In this document: piece by piece, positions 1-6,253 of the stretch
Numbering within the stretch: the first letter of the stretch is position 1
How the letters are laid out: every line of letters begins with the position of its first letter
NCBI GenBank assembly: GCA_002506905.1
Contig: DAYM01000008.1
Location: 1 to 15,915, forward strand
Direction of reading: 5' to 3'
Source of the DNA: Methanomassiliicoccaceae archaeon UBA328
GTDB taxonomy: Archaea; Thermoplasmatota; Thermoplasmata; Methanomassiliicoccales; Methanomethylophilaceae
DNA: 15,915 bases
The notes under the pieces: generated by a model
Database searches by the model: none
What the model saw: the letters and a program-made list of their open reading frames with translations, nothing else
What the model was told of the DNA's origin: nothing
Translations under genes and position numbers: made by a program

Positions 1-25
1 CAACTCGGTGGTAACTTAGGGGGAA
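1..25. repeat. IS terminal inverted repeat (left copy)
   Basis: This 25-base sequence is the reverse complement of 15277-15301 with a single mismatch (24 of 25). At the right-hand copy the sequence is followed by an IS1595-type transposase. The left copy is therefore most simply the end of a second copy of the same element, whose body lies off the left edge of the window. If so, the two elements lie in opposite orientation and face away from each other around 15.25 kb of chromosome. The alternative, that both repeats bound one large transposon between them, cannot be excluded from this window alone. Confidence 0.7.
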
Positions 26-29
26 TATT

Positions 30-320
30 TTATTCTCCGACCGGCGGAGGATCTACCAGGAGTTCGCCCATCGGATATTCTCTAAGGATATCACTTAATG
101 AGATGTTAGCGGCGATCATTTTCCTCTCCCCTCTTCTGATCAGATTCGAGACCGCGCTATAGGTCACTCCGAATTCCTCTGCCATCATCCAGGGATTTTC
201 TCTGTATCCGCATAGCACCGCCCGAGCTTCTTTGTAACTCAATCCTGCTTTTTCTTGAAGGATCAACATGGCAATGGCATAGTTTCCGAGATTACCCGAA
301 ATCTCTAATATTTCATCCAT
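30..320 (-). CDS. Small helix-turn-helix DNA-binding protein
   Basis: A 96-residue protein whose middle resembles the sigma-70 region 4 / LuxR-type HTH. The segment MAEEFGVTYSAVSNLIRRGE (about residues 46-65 from the chosen start) fits helix, turn and recognition helix. It is preceded by a helical region that includes LSYKEARAVL. No catalytic domain is visible and the tail is proline-rich (DPPPV). I chose ATG at 320 over the in-frame TTG at 329, because a TATA-like TTTAAATAT lies at 341-349, centred about 25 bases upstream of the ATG, which fits a leaderless mRNA. A perfect palindrome sits between the TATA box and the start, so autoregulation is likely (inference). The gene ends five bases from the IS end at position 25. 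Its target genes are unknown. Confidence 0.7.
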   Translation of the reverse strand: MDEILEISGNLGNYAIAMLILQEKAGLSYKEARAVLCGYRENPWMMAEEFGVTYSAVSNLIRRGERKMIAANISLSDILREYPMGELLVDPPPVGE

Positions 321-340
321 AATTAACAAATGTGTTAATT
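321..340. promoter_or_regulatory. Palindromic operator candidate at the HTH gene start
   Basis: AATTAACA-AATG-TGTTAATT is a perfect 8-bp inverted repeat with a 4-base spacer. It lies directly upstream of the ATG at 320 and just downstream of the TATA-like element at 341-349. In a leaderless archaeal promoter this position covers the initiation site, so a bound dimer should block transcription. The simplest binder is the adjacent HTH protein, but that is inference. Confidence 0.5.
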
Positions 341-349
341 ATATTTAAA
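341..349 (-). promoter_or_regulatory. TATA box of the HTH gene
   Basis: Read on the minus strand, TTTAAATAT is centred about 25 bases upstream of the ATG at 320. This matches a leaderless archaeal promoter and supports that ATG over the upstream TTG. Confidence 0.5.
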
Positions 350-369
350 CATATTTCCAATTTACATTA

Positions 370-692
370 TTATGCCCTTTTTAATTTCGATATTTCTGTC
401 TTATGGAGACGTGAATTTACAGTGTTGATTGCTGCATTGCCCTTCTGTGATTTGACGGTCTCCGCTGTATCGGTTTTTTTCCTTCCGAGTAGGGTCTTAC
501 GATCCATATCATAATTCTCGAACTCGCTGTCGCTCTCTTCTTGAACGATATCTGATCCCTCTCGGAGAGTTCCGCGATAAAATCCATGTCTTCCGGATCC
601 GCGGAGTAGATGGGGCCGGTGGGCGTCATAAGACCGATGCGGCCCCCTTCTTCAGAGAGAATGTCTGAATAACCGGTGGTGAAGTCGGTCAT
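370..692 (-). pseudogene. Small hypothetical gene, probably frameshifted
   Basis: The start at 692 is firm: its ATG overlaps the upstream stop as ATGA. In the current frame translation stops at 417, giving 91 residues, but the last 40 or so (Arg/Ser/Ile-rich) look like out-of-frame sequence. Moving to the next frame near 541-557 gives a natural hydrophilic acid/lysine tail (SDSEFENYDMDRKTLLGRKK and onward) that stays open to a TAA at 370-372, for a product of about 107 residues. A one-base deletion there is the simplest explanation. The first 45 residues (MTDFTTGYSDILSEEGG and onward) match nothing I recognise. The gene is the last of a three-gene run transcribed away from tRNA-Ser. The short 91-residue form may still be made. 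Confidence 0.45.
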
Positions 693-937
693 TGGATCGC
701 CCCCTTCGGGATTCCCTTTTGCGAGAATATCCTCTCGATGTATGCGACGGCGCCGTCACTCTGGCCGTCACACAACATACGGTAGACCGTGACCAACTCA
801 AGTTCATATCCGGTGAGGCCGCGCCTTGACCAGAGTTCGCATGGAATGTTCTTTCCGGGGTTCGGACAATACCTGTCATACCAGATCTCGTCCCCTTCAT
901 GGCGGTATTTGCACCCGATGCACTTCGGAGAGATCAT
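689..937 (-). CDS. Small cysteine-rich (zinc-ribbon-like) protein
   Basis: An 82-residue protein that opens with MISPKCIGCKYRHEGDEIWY. Cysteines at 6, 9, 24 and 33 make a C-x2-C-x14-C-x8-C pattern that could hold one zinc ion, followed by a helical C-terminal half (LTGYELELVTVYRMLCDGQ). A strong Shine-Dalgarno site AGGAGGT lies seven bases before the ATG at 937 and decides the start. The longer frame reaching 1078 is not supported. Both ends overlap neighbours as ATGA, so the three small genes form one transcript. The family is unrecognised. Its size, cysteine pairs, tight packing and high GC are common in viral or plasmid cargo, but that origin is inference. Confidence 0.65.
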   Translation of the reverse strand: MISPKCIGCKYRHEGDEIWYDRYCPNPGKNIPCELWSRRGLTGYELELVTVYRMLCDGQSDGAVAYIERIFSQKGIPKGAIQ

Positions 938-1119
938 GCCTTCGACCTCCTGGCGATCGTCTCGATCCCATACCCGATCGAGCGGCCGAAGGCATTTCAC
1001 GGATCGTTTAGGACCCTGGCGGAATAGATGCAGCCGACGCAGCGACCCTCGAGGATCAGACGCGCGGTGGCCGCGCACATGAGCCCCTCCTTCAGGGGAC
1101 AGGGCACCGGCTCATACAC
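934..1119 (-). pseudogene. Tiny cysteine-rich gene interrupted by in-frame TGA
   Basis: From a GTG at 1119 the frame encodes 40 residues, with cysteines at 7, 15, 27 and 30 (ending GRCVGCIYSARVLNDP), then meets TGA at 999-997. In the same frame it continues for 20 more codons (NAFGRSIGYGIETIARRSKA), nearly all with G or C in third position. It ends with a TGA at 936-934 that overlaps the next gene's ATG as ATGA. That overlap and the codon pattern say the gene once ran through, so the internal TGA is probably a CGA-to-TGA nonsense change. An alternative start is ATG at 1080, which has GGAGG five bases upstream. C[VI]GC[IK]Y recurs in the downstream protein, hinting at tandem relatives. Selenocysteine is possible but has no visible support. 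Confidence 0.5.
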
Positions 1120-1166
1120 GGAAAGCGCCCCCTTCGGCGAGCTTCCTGGCTGAAAAATTGAAATTC

Positions 1167-1185
1167 AAAAACCCAATGTCTGGGT
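1167..1185 (-). terminator. Hairpin plus T-run after tRNA-Ser
   Basis: On the minus strand ACCCA-GACAT-TGGGT forms a 5-bp stem (1185-1171), followed at once by a run of T (1170-1167) and by another T-rich stretch further on. It starts 10 bases beyond the encoded CCA of the tRNA. T-runs end transcription in archaea, so this is a plausible end of the tRNA transcript. Confidence 0.5.
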
Positions 1186-1194
1186 AGGCAAGAT

Positions 1195-1282
1195 TGGCGC
1201 GGAGAGGGAGATTCGAACTCCCGAGGTGAAACACCACCGGTTTTCAAGACCGGCGCCGTGGGCCAGGCTTAGCTATCTCCGC
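1195..1282 (-). tRNA. tRNA-Ser (anticodon UGA)
   Basis: On the minus strand the acceptor stem is GCGGAGA paired with TCTCCGC. The anticodon stem CCGGT/ACCGG encloses the loop CTTGAAA with anticodon TGA, which reads serine codons UCA and related. A long variable arm, as expected for class II tRNA-Ser, follows. The T-arm GGGAG-TTCGAAT-CTCCC is perfect. The discriminator base is G and the CCA is encoded in the DNA at 1197-1195. There is no intron. A TATA-like element lies 29-35 bases upstream. Confidence 0.95.
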
Positions 1283-1310
1283 TTTGCCCATCAACTGTAA
1301 TGGGTAGTCA

Positions 1311-1317
1311 TATTTAA
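1311..1317 (-). promoter_or_regulatory. TATA box of tRNA-Ser
   Basis: TTAAATA on the minus strand lies 29-35 bases before the mature 5' end of the tRNA, the expected place for an archaeal box A with a few bases of leader. Confidence 0.55.
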
Positions 1318-1331
1318 GCGATATTGCAATA

Positions 1332-2279
1332 TCAAGCCTTGCTCAGAGGTTTGGGATCGTTCGGACCCAATTCCGCAGGCCATTTCTTCTCGAAGTAACC
1401 GCCCATGGCTCCGAACCATATTGTCTCTATCAGAAGCGAGATCACACAGGGCAATACAGCTTCGGGGGTGTCGGCCAGAAGCATTATGCACAAGGTGGAT
1501 GCAAGGCCGGAATTCTTCCAGACAGACATGCCGATGTACACGAAGGACCTTTCCCTGTTGACGTTGGCCCTTTTCAGTACATGCATAAGTATGATGCTGA
1601 CAACGAAGGTCCTGAATACACATGCTATGGCGATATACAGTACGACCACAGGCTCTGTAAAGAAATAATCGCGGTTGAAACCGACCGACAGCAATACTAT
1701 CAGGAACATCATGATGTTGATGCCGATGACCTTGCGCGGCCTGTTCAGATGCAGATATTTCAGCGGATATGTCATTGCCAACGGTACGACGATGAACAGG
1801 ACCACATATTTCAGGATCTGAAGCGGACTGATGGCGTCTCCTGCGAATACCATCGTCATCACGGGTGTGATGACCAGCGCCATGAAGTAGATCACGGTGG
1901 TTGCCAGGACCGAAAGGACCATGTCGCCTTTGAGATACAAAGCGAATGTTATCACCGAAACGGCGCACGGGACGGATGCCAGCATGACCCATCCGTTCCA
2001 GATTTCCGGGTATGCTCCCTTGAACAGCAGCCCCATGAGAAGGGCCGATCCGCTGCATATCACGAAACAGAACACCGCAGACCAGATGATCTCCTTTGAA
2101 TTATCGGAAATATCCTTTTTACGCAGGACAAGACCGTCCATGGACAGGGACATCTGAATAATAAGCACCAGAATAAGAATCGTAGAAGTAATATCTCCTA
2201 TGGAGCCTATGAGAAATGCACAGATCACTCCTGCGAGGATCCAATATCTGACATTTTCCACTATGCTTAATAGTGCCAT
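1332..2279 (-). CDS. Bile acid:Na+ symporter (BASS/SBF) family membrane protein
   Basis: A 315-residue, very hydrophobic protein with about nine to ten membrane segments, matching the size and layout of the BASS family (SBF domain). ASVPCAVSVITFALYLKGD in the first half and the polar WKNSGLAS near residue 250 correspond to the two substrate/sodium-binding signature regions of the fold. The C-terminal tail is charged and probably cytosolic. The substrate cannot be read from sequence: BASS proteins carry organic anions such as bile acids, pantoate or pyruvate together with Na+. The start at 2279 has no Shine-Dalgarno site but has a TATA element about 26 bases upstream, inside the 36-base gap after the helicase gene. 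It is therefore probably transcribed on its own and translated leaderless. Confidence 0.85.
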   Translation of the reverse strand: MALLSIVENVRYWILAGVICAFLIGSIGDITSTILILVLIIQMSLSMDGLVLRKKDISDNSKEIIWSAVFCFVICSGSALLMGLLFKGAYPEIWNGWVMLASVPCAVSVITFALYLKGDMVLSVLATTVIYFMALVITPVMTMVFAGDAISPLQILKYVVLFIVVPLAMTYPLKYLHLNRPRKVIGINIMMFLIVLLSVGFNRDYFFTEPVVVLYIAIACVFRTFVVSIILMHVLKRANVNRERSFVYIGMSVWKNSGLASTLCIMLLADTPEAVLPCVISLLIETIWFGAMGGYFEKKWPAELGPNDPKPLSKA

Positions 2280-2300
2280 GAGTGTGAAGGTAAAGGCGTC

Positions 2301-2307
2301 ATATATT
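2301..2307 (-). promoter_or_regulatory. TATA box of the symporter gene
   Basis: AAATATAT on the minus strand is centred about 26 bases before the ATG at 2279. It indicates a separate leaderless transcript rather than read-through from the helicase gene alone. Confidence 0.5.
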
Positions 2308-2315
2308 TACGTATT

Positions 2316-4376
2316 TCATTGGTTATTGAAGAATTGTACGACATCGCGTACGGCATCATCTGTCAATTCGGCATCGAGCTGTCTCTTGTAACGTGAAGCA
2401 CGGGAGTCTAAGATGACCGCCATTCCTCTGTCCGTTTCGGTCCTGATAAGACGGCCTATGGCCTGTCTCATCTTCCTGATCGCGGGAGTCTCCTGAAGGT
2501 ATTTCCATCCCATTCCGGGGCCGTAACGCTTATCGAACAGATCTTTCATGGCATCGGATTCCAAAGACGGCGGCGGGAACTGTATTCCCACCAATATGGC
2601 AAAGCACAGTTCGTCACCTGGGAAATCGATCCCTTCTGCCACGGAACCGCCCATAACACAGAAGAATACGCCGTTCTGACCTTTTCTGAATATATCCAGA
2701 GATCTCATGGTCTTGTTCTGACGTCCGGGTTCTTCCCAGTAGAGGGCCCTGTCGATATCCCTTTCGAGGAACGGACGCATGCTGTTCAGTAATTTGTATG
2801 AGGGGAAGAAAACCAGCGTGTTCTTGGTGACCGCATTGCAAAGCGATGCGATCCTCCTTTCGATCTTGGTGGTCATCGCCGGGTCTTTGCTCATGACATC
2901 GTATTTCGTGGTCAGATCGTCCACGTAGACCACGCGCTTGTTCTCCGGAGGGAAAGGCGAAGGGTATGTCCTAGCCCTGGTGGTCCTCGGAAGACCCATG
3001 ATCTTGTAGTATTGCTCCAAAGGCTGAAGGGTTCCGGACATGTGTACGGCTCCGTCCTGCTCCTGCATGAATTTGACTATGTCCGCAGGGTCTATGCATG
3101 CTGCGGACAGGTATTCGCCGTCCTCTCTGGCCTTTATGGATTTTACGTATCTTTCCCCGCCGGAGGAGACCCAGTTCTGAAGCGCCACTCCCAAAGTGTA
3201 AACAGGCGACATGCTCTGACCGCCCTTTTCCAGAAGCACATCCATTCTGTCCTCTCCGAGCATGATCGTCTTCCTGATCGCCATATCGAGATCTGCGGGT
3301 CTGAGTTCGAATTTCTTGCACAGGCCATCTTCCACCGCACCGTCGGGGAGTTTGAACTCCTTCTTACCGAGTGTGATATACTGTGTGGCCAGCATTCTGA
3401 TCAGGACCCTGACATAGTTGATGAAGTCGTCAAGAACGACGCCTTCGTAAAGTTCCGGTCTTTTGAATGCATCGCATTCATCGATGGCCGCTTCCACCAT
3501 ATGCAGGGAAATAGTGTAACTCTCCTGCTGTCTGGCGGCATCGATGAGATTGTGCGCCTCATCGACGATCAGAAGCAACGGGATATTCTCTCCGCCGAGA
3601 TTGTTGAGGAAATTGGACCTGATATCTTCGGACAGGATGTGGATGTATGGGGCAACGATGACGTCGAATTCCTTCATCAGTGCCTTTCTGGTCTCGTAAG
3701 GGCACACTCCCAGCTGAACGCAGTACCTGTCCAGTTCATCGGAGGTGGGGAAATTGTGCTTACAATAGTCCTTGATGCCGTCCAGCATCTGTTTGGTGCG
3801 ATCGTAGTATCTGCATCCGCCGGCCGAGTTCCTTACGCTCTTTGATTTCTTGTCCTCGCACATGAGCGAAAGGACATTCGGCGGAAGGTTGTCATATTCC
3901 TCTCCTCTGAAAAGCGGACATGCCTTGTTCCTACCCGTGAGAGTTATCCCGGAGACATCCTGTATGGTGGATATCGCCTTCAGCTCTTTCATAATTTGAT
4001 CGCTCTGGGAGATCGTCCTTGTGAGATAGATGATCTTCTTTCCCGTCCTCTTTGCGTGCTCTAGGCCCGCTGCAAGGGCAACGATGGTCTTTCCCGTACC
4101 TGTGCCCGATTCGATGACGATGTGCCTGTGCTCGTCAAGAGCGGAGCGGATATCGGCAATTATATCGAGCTGCCCCTCTCTGGGGGCGTACGGCATGTAA
4201 GGAGCTTCCTTGTTGGCCTGATAGACTATTTCGGGAGTCGGTTTGGAATTTTCGAATCCCATAAGACTCGACTGATTGCTCTCTGCATCGTCAGACAATA
4301 ACCTGCCGCATTGTCTGCAGCGTTGGCTTCCGGGTGTCATCAGACTGTGACAGTAACTGCAGAAGAGCGTTTGCAT
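2316..4376 (-). CDS. XPD/DinG-family Fe-S DNA helicase with N-terminal zinc ribbon
   Basis: A 686-residue superfamily 2 helicase of the Rad3/XPD/DinG group, expected to unwind DNA 5'-3' using ATP. Visible in order: a zinc ribbon (C6, C9, C20, C23); the R-x-x-Q element in YAPREGQ (63-69); Walker A ESGTGTGKT (89-97); a cysteine-rich insertion where this family holds a 4Fe-4S cluster (candidates C153, C173, C188, C205, C219, C225, the last in the familiar VCPYETRK); the DEAH box at 272-275; motif V-like GGSVAEGIDFPGDE; and motif VI QAIGRLIR (638-645). The zinc ribbon is not part of classic XPD. The protein could serve repair, replication-fork rescue or recombination, and I cannot separate DinG from XPD by eye. 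A TATA element at 4398-4407 supports a leaderless start at 4376. Confidence 0.9.
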   Translation of the reverse strand: MQTLFCSYCHSLMTPGSQRCRQCGRLLSDDAESNQSSLMGFENSKPTPEIVYQANKEAPYMPYAPREGQLDIIADIRSALDEHRHIVIESGTGTGKTIVALAAGLEHAKRTGKKIIYLTRTISQSDQIMKELKAISTIQDVSGITLTGRNKACPLFRGEEYDNLPPNVLSLMCEDKKSKSVRNSAGGCRYYDRTKQMLDGIKDYCKHNFPTSDELDRYCVQLGVCPYETRKALMKEFDVIVAPYIHILSEDIRSNFLNNLGGENIPLLLIVDEAHNLIDAARQQESYTISLHMVEAAIDECDAFKRPELYEGVVLDDFINYVRVLIRMLATQYITLGKKEFKLPDGAVEDGLCKKFELRPADLDMAIRKTIMLGEDRMDVLLEKGGQSMSPVYTLGVALQNWVSSGGERYVKSIKAREDGEYLSAACIDPADIVKFMQEQDGAVHMSGTLQPLEQYYKIMGLPRTTRARTYPSPFPPENKRVVYVDDLTTKYDVMSKDPAMTTKIERRIASLCNAVTKNTLVFFPSYKLLNSMRPFLERDIDRALYWEEPGRQNKTMRSLDIFRKGQNGVFFCVMGGSVAEGIDFPGDELCFAILVGIQFPPPSLESDAMKDLFDKRYGPGMGWKYLQETPAIRKMRQAIGRLIRTETDRGMAVILDSRASRYKRQLDAELTDDAVRDVVQFFNNQ

Positions 4377-4397
4377 GGACCTCTTGATGGACCCCGT

Positions 4398-4407
4398 TAA
4401 TATAACC
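4398..4407 (-). promoter_or_regulatory. TATA box of the helicase gene
   Basis: GTTATATTAA on the minus strand is centred about 26 bases before the ATG at 4376, in the 66-base gap after the flavoprotein gene. Confidence 0.5.
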
Positions 4408-4442
4408 GTTGCGGGGAGGTCGCCGAATTTGCCGAATCTCGG

Positions 4443-5135
4443 TCATTCCCAAGGACTCTTTCCGTCGAGCCAGCCCTGTTTTTCCCAGTGCTCTCTGTCA
4501 CGGGGATTCCAGACGTTGTTTTCCTGGTTCTTCTTCATGAACTTGTAGATGATCTTCTCTTTGGCGCCCGGAGAAGGCTTTGCTTTGGATATCTTCGAAG
4601 CAAGTTTCGATGTTTCTTCCTGAATGTCATCCAGTTTATCCGGTGACATCTTCTCCCAGCTGGGGGAAGCGGCAACGACAGGCAGTCCGAAGGTCGTCGG
4701 AACGCCCCACATCTGCATCTGCTGTCTGATGAAATCAACGATCTCTTCCGACCCCTTTCCTGCACAGGACGATATTCCGATGCCGATCTTTTTGAACATC
4801 GAAGGTTCCGGTCTGTGGGCCATCCACATATATCCCATGTGATCGAACAATGCCTTGAGCTGACCGCTCACTCCCATGCAATATGTGGGCGAATCTATCA
4901 CTATGCAATCGGAAGATATCATAGAACCGACGACAGCTTCCATCTTATCATGGTCGGGACAGTTCTCTTCGCCTCTGTAGAAACAGTTCTCGCAGCCGAT
5001 ACAGAATCCGGGACCGTCTTCCGGCAGGAAATATTCGTCGATATCGGCACCTTCGAATGCTTTTGATACAAGCATTTGGGTGATGTGGTATGTTATTCCT
5101 TTGTGCATCTGCCCGTGGACAATGACGACCTTCAT
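4443..5135 (-). CDS. Iron-sulfur flavoprotein (Isf-like, NADPH-dependent FMN reductase fold)
   Basis: A 230-residue protein with a flavodoxin-like fold (MKVVIVHGQMHKG at the start, then SPTYCMGVSGQLKALFDH near residue 83, typical FMN-binding loops). C45, C48, C51 and C59 form C-x2-C-x2-C-x7-C, the compact 4Fe-4S motif known from methanogen iron-sulfur flavoproteins. Such proteins pass electrons between ferredoxin and FMN and have been linked to dealing with O2 and H2O2. The partner here is unknown. The last 40 residues (lysine-rich, then tryptophan-rich: VWNPRDREHWEKQGWLDG) extend past the usual core. A TATA-like AAATAC about 25 bases before the ATG suggests its own leaderless promoter. Confidence 0.85.
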   Translation of the reverse strand: MKVVIVHGQMHKGITYHITQMLVSKAFEGADIDEYFLPEDGPGFCIGCENCFYRGEENCPDHDKMEAVVGSMISSDCIVIDSPTYCMGVSGQLKALFDHMGYMWMAHRPEPSMFKKIGIGISSCAGKGSEEIVDFIRQQMQMWGVPTTFGLPVVAASPSWEKMSPDKLDDIQEETSKLASKISKAKPSPGAKEKIIYKFMKKNQENNVWNPRDREHWEKQGWLDGKSPWE

Positions 5136-5178
5136 AAATGTAACACGTTATTACAGTATTTACGACTTATGATAGACA

Positions 5179-6138
5179 TCACTCATCGAGATCGTCGCCG
5201 TCTTTCGGCTCATCATCCATATCATGACGGTCGGCGTGGATGTTGATGTAATCCCCGGCCCCGTTCATATCGAGGGCGACCTCGCGCATGAGATGCTTCT
5301 CCGCCTCTTTCACGTTGTGAAGCATCAGATAGGTGTTGGCAAGGTCCTGGTGCATCTGCGAAAGAATGTGGACATCCGACAGCTTATGGGCCTCGTTCAT
5401 CTGCTCCAAAAGGATGATGGCCGCTTTCCTGTCGGCTATGAACTGTTCCGTAAGTCCGCCTTCCTGTTCGATATCGCCTCTTGTGGCGTAAGAGAAGACG
5501 AGACACATCATATCGTCCAGATCCCCTCTTTTCAGAAGCTCCGTTCCCTCTTCGATGGCCCTGGTCAGCGTTTCGACGGCTTCGGAAGTATCTCCCAGGT
5601 CCATCTGGGCCTGACCTTCGAGGTTCAAAACCTCGAGGAAGCGGTTCTTGGACCAGGAATCCTCTTTCGCGATCAGGAGCGAATAGGCTTTCTCGACGAA
5701 GGGATCGATCTCTGCGGGGAAATTTTCGTCAACAAGGTCTTCGCAGCATCCGATGCACATCTTGATGATCTTCTTCCTGTCGTAGAACTGACTGGTGACC
5801 TTCAGATCGCCTAATTTGGTGGCTGCCATGGCATAATCGTCCGCCATGGGCCTGAGATCGTCACCGCCGCGGATCTCTCCCCTCGATACGTACGCTTTGA
5901 CGAACACACCGGGGTCCACGTGTTTTCCGGCCGCTTCAAGATGATGGATGATATTAATGGCATCATCGAAATCGGAAATGGCCGAAACATAGTATTCCAT
6001 CATCGAAAGGACGCATCCTCTCTTGATGTAGGCATCCATGAGCTCCTCATCGGGACCTCCTTCGGACTCTAATTCATTGACCTTGTCGTTGAAATCCTTG
6101 AGAGCGGTCTCCAAATGATAATCGGCTGTTGGCGCCAT
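5179..6138 (-). CDS. TPR-repeat protein
   Basis: A protein of 319 residues from the chosen start, made of tandem helical hairpins of the tetratricopeptide type. Clear units include ELMDAYIKRGCVLSMMEYY, VLNLEGQAQMDLGDTSEAVE and DLANTYLMLHNVKEAEKHLM. TPR arrays are protein-binding scaffolds and no enzyme domain is present. The C-terminus is very acidic (ends DEPKDGDDLDE). A longer frame begins at 6183, but a TATA-like TATTTTTATC (6170-6161) is centred about 28 bases before the ATG at 6138, and no Shine-Dalgarno site serves either start, so I prefer 6138. It is transcribed divergently from the pyridoxal kinase operon. The partner is unknown. Confidence 0.75.
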   Translation of the reverse strand: MAPTADYHLETALKDFNDKVNELESEGGPDEELMDAYIKRGCVLSMMEYYVSAISDFDDAINIIHHLEAAGKHVDPGVFVKAYVSRGEIRGGDDLRPMADDYAMAATKLGDLKVTSQFYDRKKIIKMCIGCCEDLVDENFPAEIDPFVEKAYSLLIAKEDSWSKNRFLEVLNLEGQAQMDLGDTSEAVETLTRAIEEGTELLKRGDLDDMMCLVFSYATRGDIEQEGGLTEQFIADRKAAIILLEQMNEAHKLSDVHILSQMHQDLANTYLMLHNVKEAEKHLMREVALDMNGAGDYINIHADRHDMDDEPKDGDDLDE

Positions 6139-6160
6139 ATACAACCCAATATCATTCACC

Positions 6161-6170
6161 GATAAAAATA
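6161..6170 (-). promoter_or_regulatory. TATA box of the TPR gene
   Basis: TATTTTTATC on the minus strand is centred about 28 bases before the ATG at 6138. It lies inside the longer reading frame from 6183, which argues against that longer start. Confidence 0.45.
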
Positions 6171-6223
6171 CCGCTATTCTCATGCGATGACAGGTACACG
6201 AAAAGCATCAATGCGCACGTAAC

Positions 6224-6230
6224 TTAATAT
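6224..6230 (+). promoter_or_regulatory. TATA box of the pyridoxal kinase operon
   Basis: TTAATAT is centred 27 bases before the ATG at 6254, and no Shine-Dalgarno site precedes that ATG. The first gene of this operon is probably leaderless. Confidence 0.5.
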
Positions 6231-6253
6231 CGGGGGAATCATAACCCCTTTCC

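Noticed and set aside
332..514. Plus-strand 60-codon frame with a hydrophobic stretch
   Set aside because: It overlaps the small-gene run and the HTH promoter, has no ribosome site or TATA at the right distance, and is best explained as a shadow.
997..999. Selenocysteine codon
   Set aside because: No SECIS-like hairpin was evident and the suspected lineage is not known for selenoproteins. A nonsense change is simpler.
689..1078. 129-codon version of the small cysteine-rich gene
   Set aside because: The strong AGGAGGT site and ATGA overlap place the start at 937. The upstream part is Arg-rich out-of-frame sequence.
1195..1282. Second attachment site matching the tRNA-Ser 3' end
   Set aside because: I looked for a further copy of the T-arm/acceptor sequence and saw none in the window, so integration at this tRNA remains an inference.
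3012..3845. Plus-strand 277-codon frame opposite the helicase
   Set aside because: It lies wholly inside a helicase gene with intact motifs on the other strand, and its product has no recognisable domain.
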